This document shows, piece by piece, positions 25,033 to 36,500 of a stretch of 64,000 nucleotides of DNA (its first letter is position 1; every line of letters begins with the position of its first letter). The notes beneath the pieces were generated by a model. The model saw only the letters and a program-made list of their open reading frames with translations. It was not told the DNA's origin and did no database searches. A program made the position numbers and the translations under genes. The stretch is from Tanypteryx hageni (Eukaryota > Arthropoda > Insecta > Odonata > Petaluridae). The stretch is taken from contig CM054112.1 in NCBI GenBank assembly GCA_028673005.1, positions 188,064,564 to 188,128,563 on the forward strand, in the 5' to 3' direction.

Positions 25033-25060
25033 CACTACCAAAAACTAATCAAATCTTCTA

Positions 25061-25284
25061 ACTTTTATAAAAATGTTAAATATAAAATTTTGCGTTGACC
25101 TGATTAATAGTTTTTGAGTTAGAGCGCCCACAAAAATCTATCACATACAGACAGACATCATCGAGAGAATAGTCAAAACGTGTTCAGGGGAACTTAAAAC
25201 ATGTATTTCCGTTGAAATCTCGAATTCGATTTTTTTCATGAAAACAATACTTTCTCTATACTTCGTATACGGAGAAAGTAAAAA
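25061..25284. repeat. ~230-bp dispersed repeat with terminal hairpin, copy 2
   Basis: Second copy of the repeat at 6831-7058, same orientation, 28 bp beyond the right arm of the long inverted repeat. It ends in the hairpin TACTTTCTCTATAC-TTC-GTATACGGAGAAAGTA. Confidence 0.75.
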
Positions 25285-26893
25285 TCTAAACGCTCGGTCA
25301 ACTTACGTTAAGGTAACATTTGAGAGTCGATCTCGGCAAGTGAACACATGTCCGATCGAAAGAATAGAATTTGTTTTAATTGCCAATAGTATTGAAAACC
25401 GATAAAAAATAACCAAAACTCAGTACATAATTTAAAAAGGGGGAACTTTTAAGGAGCTTTACGATGAAAACTTTGATCGCCTACGCTTCCTCACGAATTG
25501 TTGTTCTATATAAGAGAAAGCAAGACCCTTGATAGCCATATCTAGGGGATGGAAAGAAAGTGCTTTTTCCTGCCATATGCTGATGAAAGAACAAAATTTA
25601 CTTATTTTCCAATTTTTGCTTTCGTCCAATATAAACTACAAACGAGCTTGTTACTATTTCCTGTGAATGACAAATAAGGTATACTTGTAGGTGATGAAAC
25701 ATTGACATATATGGAAAATTCTTTAAGCAAATATTGTTTTCCAGACATTTTATATATATTAACAGTTTCCGATGTTGAGTATTGCCGAGCATGTATTGGA
25801 AAATCTATTGCACTCGATAATTTAGGTTGGACTACAAAATTTGTAAAAGTTTCAAAATGTTTTGTGATTTATAAATAAAAGTACTTACTGTTGATAAAAT
25901 TATTTAATATACATATCTTTTGCTAATACGAACTAAATGATGAGCAATATAATACCATGTGTATAAAGTGGCAAAGGGAATGAGATAATGTTTAAGATGA
26001 TATGTACATGAATCATTAAAATATTAATCGCCATGCCGGATTTTATACTAATTAATAAATTATGTTGCAACACACAAAAGCATAGGTATATACATTAAAT
26101 TGATAAAATTAACATTGTATACCTTCCATAACATATAACATAATAGGTACAACTTTAATAAATTAAAAAATAAGTGAAAATAGTTTATGCTATATTTCAA
26201 TACTTACATCTTGACTTGTTATTAATTTCATATTTTTTCTACAAATCAATAACTAGGTAAAAAAGACAATCATTAAATAATTTCTGGAATATAAAAACTT
26301 CATTAATATACTGGGTATGTGTATTTTATCATTGTACATAACGCTATCTTACTTGAGATAATGCTCATGCTCATGGAGCAACGCTATCCTTGTTCCGATC
26401 ATTAGCTTCCACAAGAATCAACCCCGTGCCTCCTTTCGTTGAATTTTGCCATGCTTGATTGCTGAATGGAATGGAATAGTCTTTATTAACTTACAATTTC
26501 GATGTATGAACGAAAATTTTCAATATACGAGGCAAATATGAATTCAACAATAAATATTAACATCAATAAATTCATATCATTTGGTATTTATAATTATACT
26601 TACTACGGATTATTAGCTATTATTATATATTATTAGCTACCAACGATATACTTACTACGGTTGTTTCATCGAGTCCCGCCATAAGTATTTATTTGACCGT
26701 AACACTGAGGAATTTTTGGATTACCTCTATACAAGACCAGTGATAATGAATTAAAGGATAACATTTCTTATCCTAATAATAGTAACGAAAATTCTGCTTC
26801 CGCAATAACTTATTATGAAGATAGATTGGACCTAGTCTTTGGATATAAGTACTTAACCTGAGTTTAAGTCATGAGCGCTTTTATTAATCTTTT
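25285..26893. other. AT-rich stretch upstream of FRG1
   Basis: No exon recognised. A short direct repeat of TATACTTACTACGG occurs near 26595 and 26647. Confidence 0.45.
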
Positions 26894-26904
26894 GCTGCCA
26901 TCTT
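26894..26904 (-). promoter_or_regulatory. YY1/Pho-like site upstream of FRG1 start
   Basis: The plus strand reads GCTGCCATCTT, whose reverse complement AAGATGGCAGC fits the YY1 (fly Pleiohomeotic) core. It lies 62 bp upstream of the FRG1 ATG, where such sites often sit in TATA-less housekeeping promoters. Only the sequence match is seen; the transcription start is not determined. Confidence 0.35.
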
Positions 26905-26965
26905 TGCACACTCTTCAGAACTACCATCGACAAGAGCATGTCGAAAAGTTGTCAAAACAATAAAA

Positions 26966-29585
26966 ATGGCTGACAATGAGTATGGCTTGGTTAAGGTTGC
27001 GAAACTGAATCTAAAAGTTGACTTACGGTTGGTAGTATCTTTTTGTTTATTTAAGTTTAATATATTTAATACGTAAGAATAATTTTTGGAGAGTTTTATT
27101 TTCATGCAGTTCGAGGAAAAGAAAAAAACGCAAGAAGCGCGATCAAGTAAATGATGAAGGAGGTGGAAAAGATGAAGATTCAGCTAATCACGGTAATTCT
27201 TGCCAGTTTGAATTACTCTTAGCAAATGTGAATACGAAATGTCATCTGAGCTGTTTTACTGTCATAAACATGTCCAGCAAATCGATAATCATGTGAAATT
27301 CCTCCCTCTGAATTTAATCGAAGAATTTCCGATCCGTATTCATAATTACCCTTCAAGCTATAAGATAAAAAAGTATAACGGCATCATATATAAAGTTTCA
27401 TAAGAAATATTTTGTTAGGTGGATGGTGGAGTGTAAGTGGTATAGAAGAAATTGTTGGGTCTGTGGCCATTGAACTAGGAGAACAGGCATACGTTCGAGC
27501 CCTTGACAACGGACTCTTCACGGTTGGAGCACCTCATGACCAAGGTAAACCTCAAGCAGGGGCGGATCCAGAAACTTCCCAAGGGGTGGGACGATCGCCC
27601 CAATTGCTCCTCCCCCTTTTGATTCCGCCTCTTCCGACGACTATACATTTTGAAAATCTCTATCCCCATCAGTATCTACCTTTCCCTTGTCATACAGTCT
27701 TAATCTTCGCTGTAGAAACGAATTATGTTGCACGGAATGAATTTAAAAATGCACCCAACAGGGTCGTCCAAGGGGAGGGTGATTCCCCTCCCCCCCTTGG
27801 ATCCACCACTGGCCACAAGCCATGGTAGAAAGATTATCACGAAAGAGTGGTATGTTCCACTGGGAATAATTGAAAACTATTAAAATTTAATTCTATTTAT
27901 AAAGCTTTTATGATTGAAATATAATCTTAAGATGTTGACGTGTAAAAATATCATGGCCCAACAATGCAAAAATAATTCTATAGGTTTTAGATAATAAAGT
28001 TACTTTGCATAATATTCATTATTGAGATCACTGCTGTTTATTGCCAGGTGATGGTCCATCTCCTGAGGAAATATTGACTGCTGTGAAGGTGGGAGATTCC
28101 AAGATTGCTCTCAAGAGTGGTTACGGGAAATATATTAGGGTTGAGGCAGGAACAGGAAAAGTGGTTGGACGTTCAGATGCTATTGGAGCACTTGAACAGT
28201 GGGAACCAGTTTTCCAGGTAAAATAAATATAAATCACCGAATAAAACTTGCATGATTCATGTTATATATGGAAGGAAGTGTGGTTAGCGCCATATAAACT
28301 GGTAATTTACATATGTGCCAATAGAGCCACTGTAGTTTTCTTTGTTGAACAGGAGAATAGATTGTTACTATGAAATAACTGTATGTCAAAGTGTATTTGA
28401 AAATGTCATTGTCAGTAATTTTGGTCATTTATGCCTCTCTCAGGACGGAAAAATGGCACTGCTAGGTAGCAATGACCATTTCTTAGGAGAAGACCAAAGC
28501 AGTGGGGATGTGGTTGCCAATGCAAAAGCAGTTGGCCCTGGAGAGGTTGTGAGGGTGAGATCAAATGTTCCTAGGGCTTCAGATGGAGCAGGAAGCAGCA
28601 AAGGCGATGAAGATCAGGATAAAGGAAACATTCGTCAAGTGGAAATCAACTATGTGTGAGTGTTACACGTCTTTCCTTTAATTTTAAATTATTTTTAGAT
28701 TAGTTTAAAGTAGGTAAAAACCATATTTCCTTGTTCTTCAGATGCCCTGGTCTGATTTAAAATATATACTCACCATTGGGTTGATTTCTCATAATGAAAT
28801 ATTCTGTGAAATTGTCAAGTACAATCAACAATACATATAGTAGCATTATAAAAACTTAAGGAATATTATGGATTGAATATTGTGCATGAAAGTAGATATT
28901 TTCTGCCATTTTGAATTTCCTACTTTTTATACCATATTCGAGACCCCTAAAACCACCATATATGAATTTTCATGCAAATCAGATAAAAATTGGATTTTGG
29001 CCAACTTTTCGGGAGATCTGGCCCACTGTGGGGAGGGGCACAGCAGGACTTGGGGGTGGCAAAAGGCTCTCGGACTCCCCTGGAAAAAACCAATGTTACG
29101 CCTGTGTCCACATACATACAAAAACTTACTTTTATAGATATGTAAGATTAGGTATTACGTATTGTTTATACCAGTTGTCACATAGATTGTTAATCCAACA
29201 ATAAGCTCATTCCCATGTTAATTAAAAGGGAAAATTAAAAGAGAAAAACATTTTTTAAATAAAAATTTAGTTCATATCGTTTGAAAAACTCCCCTTTTGC
29301 TTAACTTTTTACTGCTGTTAAAATGGCACCTTCTTGCTTCTACTTTCTGTAGTTGTTGCATTATATTTGCACAAACAAACAAACAAATTCTTCAAAATAT
29401 TTATGGTAGAGATATACATTCTCTTTTCCCAAAACAGGAAGAAGTTTCAGAAGTTCCAAGATAAGCGCCTTCGTGTATGTGAAGAAGGAAGAGGTAATTT
29501 AGAAAAAGCAAGAGAGGATGGTTCCTTACATGAAGCTCTTTTGGACAGGCGTTCCAAAATGAAAGCAGATCGTTATTGCAAGTGA
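26966..29585 (+). CDS. FRG1: FRG1 protein homolog, six coding exons, complete
   Basis: Coding exons are 26966-27027, 27110-27192, 27419-27544, 28048-28217, 28444-28655 and 29438-29585, totalling 801 nt and 266 aa (human FRG1 is about 258 aa). All introns are GT-AG and frames join exactly. The protein starts [17 protein letters not shown], then has a basic stretch (residues 23-31, RKRKKRKKR) that looks like a nuclear localisation signal. The FRG1 beta-trefoil follows from about residue 49: [48 protein letters not shown] and [12 protein letters not shown]. It ends with the family signature [18 protein letters not shown]1 is known as a nucleolar/Cajal-body and spliceosome-associated, F-actin-binding protein. 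No residue block is missing. A short hAT-like element lies in intron 3, 12 bp after exon 3. The assignment rests on remembered similarity to vertebrate FRG1 across the whole length and is strong. Confidence 0.96.
27557..27811. mobile_element. hAT-like MITE inside FRG1 intron 3
   Basis: Ends are CAGGGGCGGATCC at the left and GGATCCACCACTG at the right, an inverted repeat of the hAT kind. The 8-bp flanks ACCTCAAG and GCCACAAG agree at six positions, as expected of an older insertion. Subterminal GGGGAGGG/CCCCTCCC runs flank an AT-rich middle. The left end lies 12 bp after the exon 3 boundary (27544). It has no coding content. Confidence 0.8.
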
Positions 29586-29918
29586 TGGCTGTGTACTGTT
29601 GGAAAATAGTCGCATGGCTTTATTTGTAGCAGCATTTCTAATGAACACAGTAATACCAGTTAGTTGTTTTTGGTTGTGATATTTTTAACGTGGACATTAA
29701 AAAAAAGTTGAATTGCTCGGTTTATCAAAGAAACAAGACACCTGTACATTAGATGTGGTAAACAAAGTGGATCACTTTTGAGTGCAAAATTTACTGTTCT
29801 TTTAGATTTAAATAATTGACTCATTACATAAGTACTTTAATTAAAAAAGTATGTATTCCACCTAATGTATTTTGGAAAATTTGAAATTATAACAATTTAC
29901 AGTAACAGTGAGATGAAA

Positions 29919-29924
29919 AATAAA
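29919..29924 (+). other. FRG1 polyadenylation signal (AATAAA)
   Basis: This is the first AATAAA downstream of the FRG1 stop codon, 334 bp after it, in AT-rich sequence. It suggests a 3' UTR of about 350 bp. A weaker ATTAAA lies at 29840-29845. Confidence 0.6.
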
Positions 29925-30706
29925 ATGCAATTAATATGGTCATATTGCTTAAAAGTTATTTTTATTCATTTAACCCAAGATCGTAAGTTTCTGTTAGTGA
30001 AAAGGAAGTCTCAGGAAAGCTGAACCTGCACTCCTTATCTACTTCAAAATTACCCTTAGCAAGTGTGTTACATTTGCAAAAAAATTCTGTGATCTAATGA
30101 AATTATTATCAGTGTAACTCTGCATTTATAATGAATGAATATAATTTTTCTACATCTTATTTTTAGCAATCAAAGAATGTCTTCTGTTGTTTTCATCATG
30201 TTTTTAGAAATATAATTTTATTTTTATCGACCATTATTTGTCTCTTTAATTTTAATAGATAGATATTATGTGATTTAAAACCACAAATGTTTGATATTCT
30301 GATATTTAAAAGGGTGTGTATTTTATTTGGACAAAAGAAATGAGCAAAAAAGTTGACTTGCCATCATGTCCTAAATAAAATAGTCGACTCAAAAGCAAAG
30401 CAGACTATAGATAAAAACCAAAGAGACATATTTTCTCCTTTTAGAACTTTCTTAGACTAAATATATTCAAGAGCAAAAATTCCTAAACATTCAATGCCAT
30501 GAATGCCTTAAAATTACTCTGAATACACACAGGAAAGCCACACATACATATATGTATTTTAAAATCCAACAAACTAGTCAACATTAAAAACAATCGGTCA
30601 TAACTCCTAATGTTAAAATAAATTTTTGTAGCAATTTCATGTTGTCACTAAGACTCTCTTCTAATCAAGTATCATCATTTATTTAGAGAAGGAAAAGATA
30701 CTATGG

Positions 30707-30774
<68 letters not shown>

Positions 30775-33376
30775 CAAACTTGTCATGTTGACCTAGGAAA
30801 TTTGGAACTACTAGTTATGAAGTAGTCACAATTTTGGAACAATGTTAATACAACAAACTTGTTCCAGGAACTATAAAATTGGATGCATCGCATTTCATTC
30901 ATTGCATACCAATGTTCTAGTAGTATCAGAATAAATACATGGACATGAATATTTTACCAGTCCGGATAAATAAGTTTTCATATTACCTATTCCTTGGGTA
31001 AGTTGCCTTTAGCCTCTGTATAGAAATTAAATTTGTTTCAGAGGCTTAAAATTTTCAAAACTCACTAATATCAAGAGAAGACTGCATCACAAGGAACACA
31101 CATCAACAGCAATAAAGAAACTTGTTTTACATGGATATTCTTTAATTTCAGTCAAGTACATTTGTCTTGGATATTTAAATTGCATTCATAATCATTCATA
31201 GAACTAATGCCAAATAAGTGGTTTGGAGATAATTTAACATTTTGACACCACATCTTGTAGTTGAATGCATTAATGACTGAAGCAGATACACTTTTAATAA
31301 GCCTGTAACACACTCTATTACTGCTTATTTACTTTCATAGTGTAATGTATCAAAATGGCAGATGAAAATTTTTAATGCACTATCAGTGCAATTAGAAACG
31401 CCCCATCCCTATTATGAATAAAAATGAAACAGGGATGGACAATAATTTCACCAAGGGTAAGAATGGTATTCATTAACAAAAAATTTATATCGAATAGTAT
31501 TCTTCTAGGTAGCAAAAAAAGTTACTCAAAGTATTATAAATGTTAATCGTTCAGCATTTGGAAATTAAAATCCATTTGAGCATTTAGAAAGATGTGATAG
31601 AATTTCAATCTCATTAAATGATCCTGAAATTGAAATAGACTGCAGGCAATTGTTTACCATATCTCAGAATAACAGGATGCTTTTGCAATTTTGCAAAGGC
31701 ATTGACAAGAAAAACTGCTTACAACAGGTTTCTTGTTACCCTTTTCCAACCACAAAGGATCTAGCCCGGTTAAAACCTGCATATTGAGTCAATGACACAG
31801 CCCCAACATATTTTTCTTTACAAATTCTAGACTAAAAATAGTAACAGGCTGCACAGGACCATAATTTTCCAAACAGTTGAGTTTCATTTTAACTCAGAGC
31901 CAAATCATTTGGCTTAGTATATACCATTCTCGCGCTCCTCTGCTACCCAACACATTCACAAACCTTAAGAACATTCAAGCTTTCATTCATTATGTGCTTT
32001 TCACTTTATTGGTAATTGTAGAATAACACTTGTTCTTCTACCATCATCTTCAAACTCCCTACTCATTTCAAAAATACTCCAGTCCGCCATTGAGGCATAA
32101 AAAAAACATTAATAAAAAATAATAAATTGTGGCACTTTAAATACAACTTCTTCATTTCACCAATACCTCTTCATTTCCTTTAAGCAGTTTTAAAAAGTCT
32201 TCAAATTTCCCCTTTTCTTCATCTACTTGATTAATTGCTGCCTTTTTCTTCCACGCCATCTTCAAAGACTCTACAATGATATTCCCTTGCATAATCCATT
32301 TGATACGTGTTCGAATCATCTTTCAGTTAGGTTTAGTGAAAGATCTGAAGTATTTTTATCTAATCACCAGGCTCTGACTTCCAGACAGATACAAATCGCA
32401 TTTTACGTATTATCTAGGATGAGAAAGAATAACATGCAACAAAATATTTAATGGCTGGAAGAGAACAGCAGGGAACTAGAGATTTAATTGCAGGCAAAAA
32501 CTTTCATGTATTTCTCACTGTACAATCATTACATGACTGAAAAATAGTTATTTTAATAATCCATCAAAGAATAATAATTATTTACAAACTAAAGCCATAA
32601 ATTTTACCAATGTTTGAAAAATAAGAAAAAATAGAAATAAATGCTGGAACAAAAGAATGACTGAATAAGTTTGGAGGTATTTAGTGTAAACAGATTAATT
32701 TAAATAATAAAATGTTGAGCACTTTTCACTGGTATAAACAATTTTTTTTAAGGCTAATTGACTTCTCAGCACTCCATTTTTAGGCTCTATTTTTACAGAT
32801 TTTCATCGCATAGGCATTCCCTGCTTCGAGTCAAAAAATGCTTCTTCTGTTAATCAGTAACTAAATGAAAATAATTAGCTCGCTACCAAATTATGCAACT
32901 TTGTTTTCTGAGTTAACAGTTGTTAGACAGAGAATTCATCGTTAAACATGATGCAAAAGAAATCTCCGCATTCTTCGTGAACTGTGTCGTGCCCTAGATT
33001 GCTCTTCATAAAGGTACAAACAAAAATTAACAGATGTAGATCTCCATCAACCTAGCATCTTGGTTAGCCTTTTCAAATGCCCAGCCATGGTTAGATATGT
33101 TTCTAGGTTTGCCAGGCAAATCAGGTGACAAAAAATTTGTTACAAGACTAAACCATTTGTGTCTCAGCTCTCCGTATTTTTTCAGGCAGCAAGAGCCAAC
33201 TCTACAGAAAAAAAGGGTAAATTCACTTTCACTAGAATGCACAGCTCCCTCTTCCACCATCCTTCATATATAAACTCTTCTGTGACACAACAGCCACACT
33301 TTCCTCACAGACAGGGGCCCTTCTCCTGTCCTATCTCCTCTTTCCTCAAGGTCCCCTAATAGCCAGCCACGCAGAC
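29925..33376. other. Intergenic / 3' UTR stretch between convergent genes
   Basis: No coding exon is seen on either strand. It separates the FRG1 poly(A) signal (+) from the stop codon of the DCN1-like gene (-), so the upper part is probably that gene's 3' UTR. The first minus-strand AATAAA after that stop is at 32010-32005 (TTTATT on the plus strand), which would give a 3' UTR of about 1.4 kb. A pure (AT)n tract lies at 30711-30770. Short open frames here have no family resemblance. Confidence 0.55.
30711..30770. repeat. (AT)n microsatellite
   Basis: About thirty uninterrupted AT units. Confidence 0.95.
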
Positions 33377-33525
33377 TCAGCTGCGGTTGGCTGCCATTGG
33401 GGTGGGCATGAGGGAAGTGAGGGAGGGACCCCTAGGTGGGGAAGAGGCGGGAGTCGCCACCGTAGCCACAGCTCCTCCCTCCACCCCTTTCAGCCAATCA
33501 ACAAACTCATCCAGCATCACAGGCC
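33377..33525 (-). other. DCN1-like terminal exon with GC-rich C-terminal extension
   Basis: The exon opens by completing the Trp codon of DGAWP and encodes [13 protein letters not shown], the end of the cullin-binding domain. It then runs in frame for about 35 more residues (rich in Ala, Thr, Pro, Ser) to a TGA at 33377-33379. Human relatives end within about ten residues of the equivalent Trp. The extension is markedly more GC-rich than the flanks, and its start overlaps no repeat I recognise. Confidence 0.8.
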
Positions 33526-36500
33526 CTTAGTGAAGAAGACAAAAAAAATCAGAAATTAAGGTAAAGGAAATTTTTCAAAAACCCTTAAATTTTGCTTATA
33601 CAAGGAATAATATAAAAGCACTTACATAAAAATGTTATTGAGCCAAATTCTTTTTTATTCTAATTATAGTAAAACTTCCATATAACAAAATTGGCAGGAC
33701 CAAAAAAAAAGGATGTTCGTTTTAAGGTTTGTTGTAGGGAGGTTACAGAGGGTTGCATAAACACGGGCAGACCAGCCCTGCAGAGGTACATCAGACGAAA
33801 ACGATTATTACTTGTCCTATTGTTCATTCCGCGTGGGTACAGAAAACGAGAGGGTAAAGCAAAACTAAATATTTTGAGTCAAAACATGTATGTCATACAG
33901 GACTGGCTGGTAAAATGTTACCAGTTAATCATCAACCAGCCTCACTAGAGAAAAAACGTTATGTCAGCTTGCCAAGATACACGGAAAATCCCTACAAAAC
34001 AGTGGGAGGGTGGAGGAAGGGGCAGGCTCTGTGTTTTTCATGAGCACAAGTGGGAGGAAATATATGAGACTTTTCTGACCAATGATAAGCCAAGATTCTT
34101 TCGACTTGAAAGTTGATGCTATCCGAAGGCCCCCCACACTCTTCACGTAACCCTGCCAGCAAGGCATTCATACTGAGAGGCTTTGGTCATTCATACATTG
34201 CAACAGAAGGATATTTACGTTAGTTTATTGCACTTATCTGGCTTAAGGAAACGGGAAATTTTGGATGTGTTCAGTAAAAATTCTTGGAACAAAAATACTA
34301 CCCGATTTTTCATTCAGAGCATTTTGTTTCATATTTTTAATTTGTGCTCATTGAAAAAGAAAGGTTGCTTTATTTTTTTAATATAACCAAAATGAGAATA
34401 CATAACATAAACATATTTTTAAATCAGCAGTATTCAACCTAAAGTACGCATATCTCTGGGGATACGCAAGATCTTTCAAAGAAATACGATATTAAGGATA
34501 TCTAATGTAAAAAAATTGCAAAGCAATATCTAATAATTTTGTCACGCATAAAATATACATAAATCATATAATTAGAAAGTACATATACATTTGTAGACTC
34601 TACCCAATAATAACCGAGTTTGTTAACTTTAAATATACCAGAGGACATGAATTTCGTCAAAAATATTTTAAGGGGTATGCCAACTAAAAAGATTGACTAC
34701 CACTGCTTTAAACCTCTGGAAATTTCTTAGATTTCTATGGACATCTAAATATTTTTACGGACCTTATGGCCATGTCCAATTTTTGCTCTTTTTTATGGAC
34801 TGTTCGTAAATATACAGACTTTTGGCAATCCTGTTACCTACTGTAGCACAAAATAACACTGTCCGACTCCACCCTCCCCTTCGTATCACGAAATTTGTGA
34901 GCAGTCTCTAAGTCAGCGGTTTCGTAAATGGTGCGTGCAGCAGCTCAGAAAGTCTATATTGAGATACTACTACACAGAAGCGATGTACTTTGTTCTGAGC
35001 AGAGCTGCAAACCACCTAAAATTTTGGACCGGTTCGGTTAAAAAATTTCTGAAGTGGTTCGGTTCGTGGTCCGGTTCAAAAGGCGATTTTGACCAGTGGT
35101 TCAGTTTGTGGTTCGGTTCAGTCAAGTATATCATCTGAAATAATTCGTACAGTTTCTTAGTTCATTAATGATAGTAATAATATCACATTATAATAAAATA
35201 TTACTATAAAATCTTATTTTAAATAAAAGTAAATTATATTAATAATATATTTGACAAGTAATAAAATCACATGTTTATCATTTAAGCTTGAAGTGATGAG
35301 ACCTCGATATCAAAATATATATCGAACTAAGGAAGGAAAAAATACCAGTTTTTATAAAATTATTTCGCAGATTCTCAGTGTATTCCACTTAAATTTATAA
35401 TTGTTAACATTCTAAGAAATATTTGAGTAATTAATAAGCTAAAGGTCTTAGCAACATTTTTCACAGCCTGTAGAGCTTCTATTCAAATAGCTCAGCAGAG
35501 ACCCTGCGGCCCACAGGGTCCCTCTGCGACTCATTTCTTGGTCAAAGCGAAAAAACTCTACCTTACCCCTGAGATGGGCTCCTAATCCGATGCAGTGCTT
35601 TTCACATCTTAATAGCTATTCTAGAAGCCTAGCCATGAACAATGGGAACAGAAAAGAAAGAGAAAGGAGTAAAAGTTTCCTATTCACTGGATTTCCCAAG
35701 AAAATTTCCCAAATTTTCGTCGACCCGTAGTTGATGTTTGAACCAAAAACTGAACCACTTTTCCAAAAAATGTTGGTTTGGTTCACGGTCCAGAAAAAAA
35801 TCTGTTCAGTAGTTTTGGTTCGGTTCGCGGTTTAGAAAAATGGGTGCGGTTCGGTTTGCAGATTGGTTCGGTTTGCAGCTCTGGTTCTGAGATATCAATT
35901 TCGTTCATTCCTCACATTTTTTCTTACGATATCACATTCATACACCTTGTTCTAATTCTCCCAGTTAAGACAATTGTTATTCATTTGAGTGACAACAGCC
36001 GAGAAGAACTTTACACATAAGCGATGGTGATAGATTCGGATGATCGTTTTAAGTATGATAATAATCCGATTGCACTTTGCGATGACAAGAGCTTATAGAG
36101 TAATCGGCGAGCATGATCCATTCTCTTATTCGGCCATTCCCAACTAGGGATTGTAATTCAGCAGGAGTGGAGAGAGAGGCATGCAACGTTAGGGTGATGC
36201 TGTTTTTGAGCCGAAACGATCCAGTGACACCCAATGTTTACAATTTTGTTTTCGCAGAAATTTCGGTGCACAGAGGTGGATTAAATTTTGGGGAGCAGGT
36301 TCAGCCTTCGCTCTATGGGAGTTTCGTAGTTATGGTGTTTCATTATAGGGAGTCTTCTTGTATGCATTTTACATGTTCCGGGGGCAGGACTGAGATAAGA
36401 GTGTTATACGGAGGTTCTCGTTATAGGGAGGTTCATAAGATGATGACATTATCAAATATATATTATTTTTATAGTTATCCTTTGAAGACTAATTCCAACC

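Larger units (their letters stand above)
33668..36440. mobile_element. Pogo/Tigger-like element remnant with nested insertions
   Basis: The left end AAAACTTCCATATAAC and the reverse complement of the right end (GAACCTCCCTATAACG) form an imperfect inverted repeat. Several TTATAGGGAG-type copies lie near the right end (36320-36440). Between the ends sit two younger elements (34425-34710 and 35000-35883). No transposase motif is visible. The boundaries are approximate. Confidence 0.4.

Noticed and set aside
27412..27828. 138-codon frame reading through FRG1 exon 3 into the intron
   Set aside because: After 27544 it enters a MITE. The next FRG1 block continues exactly from the 28048 acceptor, so the extra frame is intronic.
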